Source: CAWGYQ01 sp963817395
Lineage (GTDB): Bacteria > Acidobacteriota > Vicinamibacteria > Vicinamibacterales > CAVPJW01
DNA length: 64,000 nucleotides
Assembly: GCA_963817395.1 (NCBI GenBank)
Contig: CAWFOC010000003.1
Span: forward strand, 1,032,290 to 1,096,289
Direction: 5' to 3'
Part shown: positions 1-9,333 of the stretch, in pieces
Numbering within the stretch: the first letter of the stretch is position 1
Layout: the number at the start of each line of letters is the position of its first letter
Notes under the pieces: generated by a model
What the model was told of the DNA's origin: nothing
What the model saw: the letters and a program-made list of their open reading frames with translations, nothing else
The model's database searches: none
Made by a program: the position numbers and the translations under genes

Positions 1-2
1 CT

Positions 3-2198
3 GGCCTGGGCGCGGCGCTCAACGGGCTGATCGGCATCCGGCGGTTCGGAAAGACGACGAGCGGGTTGCTGGCGTGCGCCACGATGACGGCTGCGCTGGC
101 GCTGTCGCTCCTCGCGTTCGTTCAGCTTCTCGGCCTGCCCTCCGACGCGCGGATGCACGAGGTGACGCTGGCCACCTGGATTCCATCCATCCCGCTCGAG
201 ACGGCGCACGGCATCGGATCATTCGAGGTGCCGTGGACGTTCCGGCTCGATCCGCTGTCGGCGATGATGCTGCTCATCGTCTCCGGCATCGGGCTGCTCA
301 TTCACATCTATTCCCTGGCCTATATGCACGACGAGCCGCGCGGCGGGTACGCGCGGTTCTTCTGCTACCTCAATCTGTTCTGCTTTTTCATGCTCACGCT
401 GGTCCTGGGTGGCAACTTCCTGGTGATGTTCGTGGGCTGGGAGGGCGTCGGGCTGTGCTCGTATCTGCTCATCGGCTACTGGTACGAGAAGAAAAGCGCC
501 GCTGACGCCGGCAAGAAGGCATTCATCACGAACCGGGTGGGTGATTGGGGATTCATCCTCGGCGTCTTTCTGGTGTTCCAGACGTTCGGCACCTTCGACT
601 TCCGCGCCGTCGCCGGGGCTGCCGCGTCGCTCCCCATCGAGACGCGCGACGTGGGGTTCGGTGTCGTCTCCGCCATCTGCTTGCTGCTCTTCGTGGGCGC
701 CGTCGGCAAGAGCGCGCAGATTCCGCTCTATGTCTGGCTGCCCGACGCCATGGAGGGCCCGACACCGGTGTCGGCGCTGATCCACGCCGCGACGATGGTG
801 ACGGCAGGCGTCTACATGGTGGGGCGGAACGCCGTGCTCTTCTCACACGCGCCGATGGTGATGGAGATCGTCGCGATCATCGGCGTCCTGACGGCTCTCA
901 TGGCTGCGACGATCGGGCTGGTTCAGTACGACATCAAGCGCGTGCTCGCGTACTCCACCGTCTCGCAGCTCGGCTACATGTTTACCGCGATGGGTGTCGG
1001 CGCATTCTCGGCCGGCGCCTTCCATCTCATGACGCACGCCTTCTTCAAGGCGCTGCTCTTCCTCGGCAGCGGCTCGGTGATTCACGCCATGGGAGGGCAG
1101 CAGGACATGCGGCACATGGGCGGCCTGAGAAAGTACCTGCCCATCACCTACGTGACCATGCTCATCGGGACGCTGGCGATTGCGGGCATTCCACCGCTCG
1201 CGGGGTTCTTCAGCAAGGATGAAATCCTGTTCCGTGCGTTTCTCTCGAACCGCGCAATCTGGGTGCTCGCCGTCGTCACCGCCCTGATGACGGCGTTCTA
1301 CATGTTCCGTTTGATGTCGATGACCTTCCTGGGAGCCTATCGAGGGCCCGCATGGGAGGGCGATGCCCATGACGGCGCGCAGGGCGGACATCACGCCGGC
1401 CACGATCGCGGGCACGATGCTCACGCGCACGCCCATGCAGCCGCCGATCCCGGACACGGCCACGGCGCGTGGCATGGGCCGCACGAGTCGCCCCGCGCTA
1501 TGACCGGGCCTTTGCTGGCGCTCGCCGTGGGATCGATCGTCGCCGGCTTCGTCGGGGTGCCGGCCGCCCTTATTTCGGGCGGCAATCAGATCGAGCATTT
1601 TCTCGAGCCCAGCTTCAGCGCGCCGGTTGCCGGCGGTGCCGCAGCGCACGAAGCTCCTGCGGCGGTGGGAGAAGCCGCCGCCGCTCAGGGAGAAGCCGCC
1701 GCGGCTCACGAAGCGACCGAGGCCCATCACGACGTCGGCACGGAGCTGGCGCTGATGGGGTTCTCGGTTCTCGTGGCCGTGGCCGGCATCTGGTGGGCGC
1801 TCAGGATCTACGTCAAACGGCCGGAGCTGTCCCAACAACTGGCGGAGAAATGGCCGGGCGCGCACCGCCTGCTGACCAACAAGTACTACGTGGATGAGCT
1901 CTACGACGCCACCGTCATCAAAGGCACGATGGCCAGCGCGCATGGGCTCTGGAAGGTCGATTCACGTGTCGTTGACGGGGCCGTCAACGGCACCGGCTCG
2001 TTGACGGTCTTCTGGTCCTGGCTCTCCCACCTCGCCGACAAGTACATCGTCGACGGGCTGGTGAACCTGGTGGGACGCACGGCGGCGGAGGGCAGCCTCC
2101 TGTTCCGCCGGTTGCAGACGGGCCTGATTCAGAACTATGCATTGCTCATGGTTTTTGGCGTCTTCGCGTTTCTGAGCCTGTATCTGTTGACGCGCTGA
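3..2198 (+). CDS. nuoL: NADH-quinone oxidoreductase subunit L (5' partial)
   Basis: Antiporter-like membrane subunit of respiratory complex I, which couples quinone reduction to ion pumping across the inner membrane. The reading frame is open from the window edge, and the first visible residues (GAALNGLIG) are already NuoL, so the true start lies outside. Family hallmarks are VGWEGVGLCSYLLIGYWY in the first third and the long run of membrane helices; the C-terminal lateral-helix region is present. Two low-complexity inserts stand out: a His/Asp/Gly-rich loop at about 1,360-1,490 and an Ala/Glu/His-rich stretch at about 1,640-1,730. nuoM starts 63 bases downstream and nuoN follows, so this is the end of a nuo operon. 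Confidence 0.96.
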   Translation, partial: GLGAALNGLIGIRRFGKTTSGLLACATMTAALALSLLAFVQLLGLPSDARMHEVTLATWIPSIPLETAHGIGSFEVPWTFRLDPLSAMMLLIVSGIGLLIHIYSLAYMHDEPRGGYARFFCYLNLFCFFMLTLVLGGNFLVMFVGWEGVGLCSYLLIGYWYEKKSAADAGKKAFITNRVGDWGFILGVFLVFQTFGTFDFRAVAGAAASLPIETRDVGFGVVSAICLLLFVGAVGKSAQIPLYVWLPDAMEGPTPVSALIHAATMVTAGVYMVGRNAVLFSHAPMVMEIVAIIGVLTALMAATIGLVQYDIKRVLAYSTVSQLGYMFTAMGVGAFSAGAFHLMTHAFFKALLFLGSGSVIHAMGGQQDMRHMGGLRKYLPITYVTMLIGTLAIAGIPPLAGFFSKDEILFRAFLSNRAIWVLAVVTALMTAFYMFRLMSMTFLGAYRGPAWEGDAHDGAQGGHHAGHDRGHDAHAHAHAAADPGHGHGAWHGPHESPRAMTGPLLALAVGSIVAGFVGVPAALISGGNQIEHFLEPSFSAPVAGGAAAHEAPAAVGEAAAAQGEAAAAHEATEAHHDVGTELALMGFSVLVAVAGIWWALRIYVKRPELSQQLAEKWPGAHRLLTNKYYVDELYDATVIKGTMASAHGLWKVDSRVVDGAVNGTGSLTVFWSWLSHLADKYIVDGLVNLVGRTAAEGSLLFRRLQTGLIQNYALLMVFGVFAFLSLYLLTR

Positions 2199-2261
2199 GG
2201 CTGTCATCCACGCACCTGGTGGCGCACGGTCGCCAGGTCCGCAGGACGCTCCGGCATCGAT

Positions 2262-3917
2262 ATGACGAATACTGCAAACTTCCCGTTGCTCTCACTGATT
2301 CTGTTCACGCCACTTGCGGGGGCCCTGCTGCTCCTCTTCGTCAATCGGAGGAGCGCGGACACCATCCGCTGGATTGCGAACCTCGTCACCGCGGTCGGCT
2401 TCTTCGTGTCGCTGCCGCTCTGGTTCTGGTACGACGCCACGAATCCGGAGTATCAGTTCGTCGAACGCGCGGAATGGATTCCGTCCATCGGTGCCCAGTA
2501 CTTTCTCGGCGTCGACGGATTCAGCTGTCTGCTCATCCTGCTGACGACACTGATGGGGTTCATCGCGGTGTTGTCGTCGTGGACGGCCATCACCGAGCGC
2601 GTGAAGGAGTACTACATCTTCCTGCTCGTGCTTCAGACGGGCATGATCGGCGCGTTCGTGTCGCTGGACTTCCTGCTGTTCTTTCTGTTCTGGGAAGTGA
2701 TGCTGGTCCCGATGTACTTCCTCATCGGCATCTGGGGAAGCGATCGGCGACTCTATTCGGCGATCAAGTTCTTCCTCTACACGCTGGTCGGCAGCGTGGT
2801 GATGCTGCTCGGTATCCTGGCGCTCTACTTCCACAACCACTCGGTGACGGGCGTGTACTCGTTCGACGTCACCCGGTTCCAACTGCTGGACGTGCCCAGC
2901 GACCTCCAGTTCTGGGTGTTCCTGGCCTTCTTCCTCGGGTTCGCCATCAAGGTGCCGATGTTCCCGTTCCACACCTGGCTGCCCGATGCCCACACCGACG
3001 CGCCCACGGCGGGCTCGGTGATTCTGGCGGCCGTTCTTCTGAAGATGGGAACCTACGGATTCATTCGATTCAGCCTCCCCATCCTGCCCGACGCGTCACA
3101 TCAGTTCGTGCCGATGATGGCCGCCCTGTCGATTATCGGCATCGTGTACGGCGCGCTGGTGGCGATGGCGCAGAGCGACTGGAAGCGTCTGGTCGCATAT
3201 TCGAGCGTGAGCCACATGGCGATGGTGATGCTGGGCATGTTCACGCTGAACCCGGTGGGCATCACCGGCAGCATCGTGCAACAGCTGAATCACGGGATTT
3301 CGACCGGCGCACTCTTCCTTCTCGTCGGCGTCGTGTACGAGCGGCGGCACACACGCTTGATCTCGGAGTACGGTGGATTGTCGAAGACGATGCCCGTGTA
3401 CGCCGCGGTGTTTCTGGTGATGACGATGTCGTCGATCGGACTGCCGGCTCTCAACGGATTCATCGGCGAGCTGCTCATCTTGCAGGGGGTGTTCGTCCAC
3501 GATCGCATGTGGGCCGCGGTCGCGGCGAGCGGCATCGTGCTGGGCGCCGCGTACATGCTGTGGCTCTACCAGCGTACGATGTTCGGCAAGATCGAGAACC
3601 CCAAGAACGAGCACCTGACGGACTTGAACCTGCGGGAGTTCGCCACCTTCGCACCGCTGCTCGTTCTCGCCGTGTGGATTGGGCTCTACCCCGCGCCGTT
3701 CCTGCGCCGGCTCGACACGTCGGTCAGCCGTGTGATTGCGCGCGTCAGCCCGCAGTATCTCGAGCAGCGAGCCGCGTCGCGGCTGGAGGACTGCGAGACG
3801 CCGCAGCAGGCGTCGAACGCCTTTACCGACCCGGCGTGCGCCGACGCCCCGGCCGCGCCGGTTGACAGCCCGGTCCCGGCCGTTGCCGAGCCCCGTCCGG
3901 TCGGGGGACCCAACTGA
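2262..3917 (+). CDS. nuoM: NADH-quinone oxidoreductase subunit M
   Basis: Second antiporter-like subunit of complex I, 551 residues, inner membrane. The ATG at 2262 gives a normal NuoM N-terminus (LLSLILFTPLAGALLLL). The helix with the conserved glutamate reads LFWEVMLVPMYFLIG, and the central proton-channel block ends in a typical PFHTWLPDAHTDAPT. The C-terminus carries an extra Ala/Pro-rich tail of about 50 residues (3,760-3,914). It is followed after one base by nuoN, and all three nuo genes share one strand and short spacings. Confidence 0.97.
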   Translation: MTNTANFPLLSLILFTPLAGALLLLFVNRRSADTIRWIANLVTAVGFFVSLPLWFWYDATNPEYQFVERAEWIPSIGAQYFLGVDGFSCLLILLTTLMGFIAVLSSWTAITERVKEYYIFLLVLQTGMIGAFVSLDFLLFFLFWEVMLVPMYFLIGIWGSDRRLYSAIKFFLYTLVGSVVMLLGILALYFHNHSVTGVYSFDVTRFQLLDVPSDLQFWVFLAFFLGFAIKVPMFPFHTWLPDAHTDAPTAGSVILAAVLLKMGTYGFIRFSLPILPDASHQFVPMMAALSIIGIVYGALVAMAQSDWKRLVAYSSVSHMAMVMLGMFTLNPVGITGSIVQQLNHGISTGALFLLVGVVYERRHTRLISEYGGLSKTMPVYAAVFLVMTMSSIGLPALNGFIGELLILQGVFVHDRMWAAVAASGIVLGAAYMLWLYQRTMFGKIENPKNEHLTDLNLREFATFAPLLVLAVWIGLYPAPFLRRLDTSVSRVIARVSPQYLEQRAASRLEDCETPQQASNAFTDPACADAPAAPVDSPVPAVAEPRPVGGPN

Positions 3918-3918
3918 G

Positions 3919-5388
3919 ATGCCGCCCGGATTTTCGAGCGCCGATTTCTACTATCTGCTGCCCGAGCTCGTTCTGACGGGCGGCGCGCTCCTGCTGCTCG
4001 TGGTCGACGTCCTGTTGCCGCGTCGGTCGGGGCTGCTGATGTGGCTCTCGCTCGGCACGCTCGGTGCTGCCGCCGTCATGCTCTGGCCGCTGGCCGGCGT
4101 CCAGCTCGAGGTGGCGCGTGGCCTGGTCGCCATCGACTCGTTCGCGCTGTTCTTCAAGGTGCTGTTCCTGCTCGCGGCGGCCCTCACGGTGCTGCTCTCG
4201 GCGCGGTATCTCGCCATCGAAGGCATGAACCCGGGCGAGTTCTATTTCCTCATCCTCTGTTCCACGCTCGGCATGATGTTCATGGCGAGCGGCATCGATC
4301 TGATTTCGCTCTTCATCGGCCTCGAAACGATGGCCGTCTCCTTCTACATCCTGGTCGGCTATCTGAAGCCGAGCCGGCGGTCGAATGAAGCGGCGATCAA
4401 GTATTTCCTGCTCGGGGCCTTCTCGCTCGGCATCCTGTTGTACGGGATGTCACTCATGTACGGCCTGTCAGGGACGACGAATCTTCGCGACATGGCGGGG
4501 CTTCTCGCCGAGCGCTCGTCCGATCCGCGCCTGATTCTCGCGGTCATCCTCGTCGTGGCCGGGCTCGGCTTCAAGATCGCAGCCGTGCCGTTTCACATGT
4601 GGGCGCCCGATGTCTACGAAGGCGCGCCGACACCGGTGACGGCATTTCTCTCGGTGGGATCGAAGGCCGCCTCCTTCGCGATGCTGCTTCGAATCTTCTT
4701 CGAGGCCTTACCCGCCATGAAGCAGGAATGGCAGCTGCTGTTCCAGGCGCTCGCCATCGTGACGATGACGGTGGGCAATATCGCCGCGCTGACCCAGGGC
4801 AACACCAAGCGCATGCTCGCGTACTCGTCGATCGCCCACGCCGGATACGTGCTGATTGGTATCGTGGCGGGCACGCCACGCGGGGTCACCGCCGCGCTGG
4901 TGTACCTGATGGTGTACACCTTCATGCAACTCGGCGCCTTCGCCGTCATCGTGACGCTCAGGCGGGCCGACGTCATCGGCGACGAGCTGAAGGATCTGAG
5001 CGGCCTGGCTCGCCGCACCCCCATGGCCGCCTTTGCGATGTTGCTGTTCATGCTGTCGCTGGGCGGCATTCCGCCGACGGCGGGCTTCATGGGCAAGCTC
5101 TGGATCTTCGGCGCGGCGATCGACGCCGGCTTCAACTGGCTTGCCGTCATCGGTGTGCTCAACAGCGCGCTGTCCCTCTACTACTACGCGCGGATTGTCG
5201 TGTTCATGTATCTGCGCGACGACGCCTACGGGTCAGAACCCGTGGTACGGCCGGCCATGGCGAGCGTGCTCGTGATCGCGGTGGCCGCGACACTCGTGCT
5301 GGGCGTCTATCCGCGGCTCCTGTTCGAGTTCGCGGAGGCCTCGGCGCGCACGCTCGGGGTCTCGCCCGTCACCGCCGTGCTCAGATAG
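3919..5388 (+). CDS. nuoN: NADH-quinone oxidoreductase subunit N
   Basis: Third antiporter-like subunit of complex I, 489 residues from the ATG at 3919, which lies one base after the nuoM stop. The frame is open further upstream inside nuoM, but that extension is Arg/Pro-rich and not NuoN-like, so the internal ATG was chosen. Typical motifs are GLETMAVSFYILVGYL and the AVPFHMWAPDVYEGAPTPVT block. Completes the L-M-N module of the ion-pumping arm. Confidence 0.96.
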   Translation: MPPGFSSADFYYLLPELVLTGGALLLLVVDVLLPRRSGLLMWLSLGTLGAAAVMLWPLAGVQLEVARGLVAIDSFALFFKVLFLLAAALTVLLSARYLAIEGMNPGEFYFLILCSTLGMMFMASGIDLISLFIGLETMAVSFYILVGYLKPSRRSNEAAIKYFLLGAFSLGILLYGMSLMYGLSGTTNLRDMAGLLAERSSDPRLILAVILVVAGLGFKIAAVPFHMWAPDVYEGAPTPVTAFLSVGSKAASFAMLLRIFFEALPAMKQEWQLLFQALAIVTMTVGNIAALTQGNTKRMLAYSSIAHAGYVLIGIVAGTPRGVTAALVYLMVYTFMQLGAFAVIVTLRRADVIGDELKDLSGLARRTPMAAFAMLLFMLSLGGIPPTAGFMGKLWIFGAAIDAGFNWLAVIGVLNSALSLYYYARIVVFMYLRDDAYGSEPVVRPAMASVLVIAVAATLVLGVYPRLLFEFAEASARTLGVSPVTAVLR

Positions 5389-5427
5389 CCGGCGGCCGCC
5401 GTCAACACGGACACGCTGTCTCCGCCC

Positions 5428-5724
5428 ATGATTCCGGACGACCAGCGAGTGCCAGATTCCCCGCCGTCCGAAAGCCGCCCTGCCGCCAGGCGCGGTCCGC
5501 CGCGGATTGGAGCCTCAGCCGGGGAAGTGATGCGCACGGTCGGTCCCGTGATGTCGGTCGGCTTCGCGTTTCTGTTCGCGATTGCCATCGGGTACGGCGT
5601 CGGCCTCACACTCGACGGGTGGTTCGGGTCGGCTCCGTGGCTCACCCTCATCTTCCTGTTCATTGGACTGGCGGCCGGCATCCTGACCGTGTATCGCGTC
5701 GTCCGTGACGCCATGCGCGGGTGA
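5428..5724 (+). CDS. atpZ: AtpZ/AtpI-family small membrane protein
   Basis: 98 residues with a Pro/Arg-rich cytoplasmic N-terminus and two membrane helices (about residues 35-58 and 68-90), ending in a basic tail. This layout is that of the AtpZ family (F0F1-associated, Mg2+/Ca2+ channel-like), whose genes sit at the start of ATP synthase operons. Position agrees: it is directly upstream of an AtpI-like gene, atpB and atpE. Family assignment rests on topology and context more than on a diagnostic motif. Confidence 0.75.
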   Translation: MIPDDQRVPDSPPSESRPAARRGPPRIGASAGEVMRTVGPVMSVGFAFLFAIAIGYGVGLTLDGWFGSAPWLTLIFLFIGLAAGILTVYRVVRDAMRG

Positions 5725-5743
5725 GGCCGGCGGAGCGACAGCG

Positions 5744-6153
5744 GTGGGCGAGACCGACCCGCTTCTTCGGCGACTCGAGCGGAACAGCCTCGTGGCCTGC
5801 GGCGTGATGACGCTGCTGGCGGGCCTGATTCGTCCGGACAATCCGCAGGTGGCGCTCGGTGTCCTGGCCGGGGGAGGCCTGGCGGCCCTGAGCTATCGCG
5901 GGATCAAGGGAGGCATCGACGCCTTTCTCCGCGCGCTCGGCCCGGAGGCCAGGGGCGGTGCGGCGTGGCCTGGCCGCTGGTGAAGTTTTTCACAAGGTAT
6001 GCTATACTCGGGCTCGCCGCGTACGTCGTCGTCGTGCGCCTGGGTGTGCATCCTGTGGGCGTGGCCCTGGGCGCTTCTTCGCTGGTCCTGGCGGCGGCCC
6101 TGGAAGCCGTCAGACCGACACGCGAACCGTCGCGATCCGGAAATCCCCGTTAG
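5744..6153 (+). CDS. ATP synthase subunit I-like protein, frameshifted
   Basis: Four-helix AtpI-like protein, thought to help assemble the c-ring. The first half (RLERNSLVACGVMTLL..., helices 1-2) is in one frame up to about 5,983. The second half (WPLVKFFTRYAILGLAAYVV, helices 3-4) is in another frame from about 5,965 to 6,153. The pieces together give the usual length of about 135 residues, so one indel near 5,955-5,970, in a GC-rich run, probably splits a single gene. Start is uncertain: GTG 5744 is the simplest, and an ATG overlapping atpZ at 5705 is in frame. Followed 34 bases later by atpB. Confidence 0.65.
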
Positions 6154-6187
6154 GAGCTCATCGATCCGGCATCCGCGCTGAAAGATC

Positions 6188-6961
6188 ATGGAAGCGCTTC
6201 ACCAACCACTCTGGATCGTCGACTTCGTCAACCGCGTGCTCGGCCCGCTGCTCGCGGCGCTCCTGGGCGCGCTGGGTTTCGAGGTGGCGGACCCTCATCA
6301 CGTCATCCCCGACTATCTGGTGATGTGTGGCCTCGTCTTCCTGGCGTTGACGACCCTCGCCTTCGTCCTGCGATCGCGACTGGACGTGGAGAACCCCGGC
6401 CGGCTCCAGATCCTGTTGGAGGACGCCATCACGTTCCTGTCGAACCTGCTGCAGGACTTCGCCGGCTCGAAAGCGCGAAAGTTTGTGCCGATCGTCGGCG
6501 GCATCGGTGCGTTCGTGCTGATTGGCAACCTGATGGGTCTGGTGCCGGGGTTCATGGCGCCGACCAGCAACATCAGCGTCACCGTGGGCTGCGCGCTGAC
6601 GGCCTGCGTGTACTACCATGTCCAGGGTGTGAAAGAGCAGGGGCTCGGCGCCTATCTGAAGCACTTTGCGGTGCCACCGGGTGCGCCCATCTTCATTGCG
6701 CCCATCATGCTCCCCGTCGAGCTGATCAGCCACGTGTCGCGGGTGCTGTCGCTCTCGCTTCGTCTCTTCGGCAACATCTTCAGCGAGGAGCTCGTCATCA
6801 TCATCCTGTTCAGCATCGTTCCGTTCTTCGTTCCGCTGCCCATGATGTTCCTGGGTATCATCACCTCCACGTTGCAGGCGTTCATCTTCGTCATGCTCAC
6901 CGCGATCTACCTTGGAGGAGCGGTGGCGACGGAGCATGGGCACGAACAGCATGGTCATTGA
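6188..6961 (+). CDS. atpB: F0F1 ATP synthase subunit a
   Basis: Stator channel subunit of the F0 motor, 257 residues, inner membrane. The essential arginine is in the helix LSLSLRLFGNIFSEEL (about residue 197). The preceding block LPVELISHVSRVLSLSLR is also canonical. Ends in a His-rich tail (EHGHEQHGH). Followed by atpE within 85 bases. F1 genes and the b subunit are not in the window, so F0 genes are split from the rest, as seen in several Acidobacteriota. Confidence 0.96.
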   Translation: MEALHQPLWIVDFVNRVLGPLLAALLGALGFEVADPHHVIPDYLVMCGLVFLALTTLAFVLRSRLDVENPGRLQILLEDAITFLSNLLQDFAGSKARKFVPIVGGIGAFVLIGNLMGLVPGFMAPTSNISVTVGCALTACVYYHVQGVKEQGLGAYLKHFAVPPGAPIFIAPIMLPVELISHVSRVLSLSLRLFGNIFSEELVIIILFSIVPFFVPLPMMFLGIITSTLQAFIFVMLTAIYLGGAVATEHGHEQHGH

Positions 6962-7043
6962 AGAGAATCGGCAGGTTGCCAGCATCACGGCGACGGCCGC
7001 GGCAGGTCCGGTGGCAAACACACAGTTTCAGGAGGCTTTCGTC

Positions 7044-7382
7044 GTGAGCAAACGGTACGTTCAGGTGCTGGCGTCGTTCATTGTGCTGGCGGGCGCGGTC
7101 CCGCTGAGCGCCCAGGAGCCGGGCGCAGTCAGTGCGGGCTCCGAGCTGGTGAAGTGGTCGATCATCACCGGCGGATTTGCTCTGGCGATTGCCGCTTCGT
7201 TCGGCGCGCTGGCGCAGGCGCGCGGCTTGAGCTCGGCCACCGAGGGCATTGCGCGTAATCCGAGCGCGGCGGGCGAGATTCGAGGGTCACTCATCCTCGG
7301 ACTCGTGCTGATCGAATCGCTCGTCATCTACGTGCTCCTCATCTCGCTGATTCTCTTCTTCGTCCAGCCGTTCGGCGGCTAG
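7044..7382 (+). CDS. atpE: F0F1 ATP synthase subunit c with leader and Na+-type ligand residues
   Basis: Forms the rotary c-ring. GTG 7044 was chosen over the longer open frame because a strong Shine-Dalgarno, AGGAGG at 7030-7035, sits just upstream. The 112-residue product has a signal-like hydrophobic leader (residues 5-23, ending LSAQEPG) ahead of a normal two-helix hairpin. The ion-binding carboxylate is Glu91 in LVLIESLVIYVLL. Counting from the loop ARNP, Gln58 lies 33 residues before Glu91, and Ser92 and Tyr96 follow it. These match Gln32, Glu65, Ser66 and Tyr70 of the Ilyobacter tartaricus sodium ring; the residue after Ser is Leu where that ring has Thr. Sodium coupling is inferred, not shown. 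Confidence 0.93.
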   Translation: MSKRYVQVLASFIVLAGAVPLSAQEPGAVSAGSELVKWSIITGGFALAIAASFGALAQARGLSSATEGIARNPSAAGEIRGSLILGLVLIESLVIYVLLISLILFFVQPFGG

Positions 7383-7512
7383 CCGCACGCGTGGAGACGA
7401 CGGCGGGCGCCGGTGCACGGCGTCCGCCGTTCCGTTTCCAGTCCTCTCCGATCTCGCGTATAGAATGGCTTGACCCGGCGCGGCGGCTGTCGCCGCACGG
7501 TCCGTCTGCGTC

Positions 7513-9327
7513 ATGGTGAGGCTTCGCCGTTCCCTCGCGGCCGTGTTGCTGGCGGCCATGCCTGCGGCCTTTTGTGGAGGAGGGAGCGGAAGTCCTCCGG
7601 CTTCGGCGCCACCGCCACCACCCGCACAGCAAGACAATCCGTGTGCCGGCGCGCCGCTCGGGGCCGAGGCGCCTTCCGCGGCCGACGCCGCGCGTCGGGC
7701 CCTCAAGCTGAGCCTCCATGACGACGGCGGTCGCTATCGGGTGCTCGACCAGATCTGGAAGCATCGCGCCCGACGCGGGCGCGAAACGGGGTTGGTACCG
7801 TTTCACGCCGCCACGGTCGAGGACGTCGGCGAGATCGCGGTAGTCCGGGATCAAGGTGACCTGATCGTCCAGCCGAACCGGTTCGATCTCGGCGGCACCG
7901 GCCTCCGTTTCTCACCGGACGGCCTTGGTTACGACGTCGGCCGGATCGACGCGGCATTCCGGTCCTCGCTCGGCTCGCCGCTCACACTGACCGACGACGA
8001 CACGACGAACGCCCCGGTCGCGTTTGCGTTCCCGCTCTACGGCCAGTCGCAGACGAGAGCCTTCGTCAACTCGGATGGCAATATCACATTTGGTCAGGGC
8101 GATAGCGCCAGCTCCGCGCGCGATGTGTCGCGTCTCTTGACCGGGCCCCCGCGGGTCTCGCCTTTTCTCGCGGACCTCGACCCCAGCGCCGGAGGGGGCG
8201 TGTTCCTGCGTTCGACGTCCACCGAGTACACCGTCACGTGGTGCGGTGTGCGCGGGTTCGACTCGACGGATCGGGCCACCGTCCAGGTGAGTCTGTTGCC
8301 CGATGGCGTGATCGAGATGAAGTTCGATGACGACGGCACGACGCTCGGCGACGCGGTGGTCGGGCTGTCGCCGGGCGGAACAGGCGACTTCAATCCGGTC
8401 GATCTCTCGACCGCGCCGCTGAACGGTGGTGTCGGCGCCCTGGGCGAGCGGTTCGCCGAGGATATCGAGCTCGACTTCGTCGAGCTGTCACAAGCCTTCT
8501 ATCGATCGCACGAGGACCTCTACGATCAGCTCGTCGTGTTCTCCGACGTGAGGCTCACGAGCGGCGAGCACGTTCGCGTTCGAGTTCACGGTCGCCAACC
8601 AGATCCGTGGCCTGGGCATCGACGTGTTTGACACTGCCGGTGACTTCGGCAGCGCCGGCCGCCTGCAGAGCATCGTGATGATGGATCGGCTTTCGAAATA
8701 TCCCGAGGATCCGCAAACGCAGGCGCTGGGCGAGTTCTCCACGCTGGGCCTGCTGGGCCACGAGTCGGGCCACCGCTGGCTGGCACTCCTGCAGTTCGTC
8801 GACCACAACGGACGAGTCTCGGACGACCTTCTCGGTCGCGACCTGGTTCACTGGAGCTTCTTCTTCGACTCGGATGCCTCCTTCATGGAAGGAAACAACA
8901 TCCAGGATCTGGGCGGCGGGTCGTTCCGGACCGCCGGAGCCTCCAGACCGGTACAGCCGGCTCGACCAGTACGCGATGGGCCTCAGACGCGAATCAGAGG
9001 TGCCGCCGGTCTTTTATGTGGAGGCGCCAACCAACGTGCGACCCGTCTCGCGAGCCCGACTCGCCGCCGCAGGTTGATGTGACGTTCAACGGCACCAAGC
9101 GAACCGTGCTGCTCGCGGACATCATTGCGGCGCTCGGCCGGAGGCAGCCAGCCGCCGGGAGCGGGCCGAGGGTTCACCGACAGGCGTTCCTGTTCGTCGT
9201 CTCCGCCGGACGCACGGCCTCGAGCGCGCAGACAGCCAAGATCGATCGGATACGGCGGGAGTGGATTGGATTCTTCTCGGAGGCGACCGAAGAGCGCGCG
9301 CGCGTCGAGACCAGGCTCGAGCCCTAG
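7513..9327 (+). pseudogene. Secreted lipoprotein with nidogen-like region and HExxH motif, broken by frameshifts
   Basis: The N-terminus is a lipoprotein-like signal (LAAMPAAFC followed by Gly/Ser and a Pro-rich linker). Residues around 150-260 (TRAFVNSDGNITFGQGD, FLADLDPSAGG) resemble the beta-rich nidogen-like region found in acidobacterial secreted proteins. The second half contains LLGHESGHRWLALLQF, an HExxH zinc-protease-like motif, and later YSRLDQYAMGL and VPPVFYVEAP. The coding frame changes near 8,560-8,570, 8,935-8,950 and 9,050-9,070. Three indels in 500 bases could be sequencing error or decay. No named family is certain, and a metal-dependent peptidase role is only suggested by the motif. 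Confidence 0.6.
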
Positions 9328-9333
9328 AGCCGT

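Noticed and set aside
843..1943. Long minus-strand open frame of 366 codons inside nuoL
   Set aside because: It is antisense to a clear nuoL, is Arg/His-rich and matches no family; high GC keeps such shadow frames open.
2219..3865. 548-codon plus-strand frame overlapping nuoM
   Set aside because: Arg/Pro-rich shadow of nuoM in another frame, no protein-like motifs.
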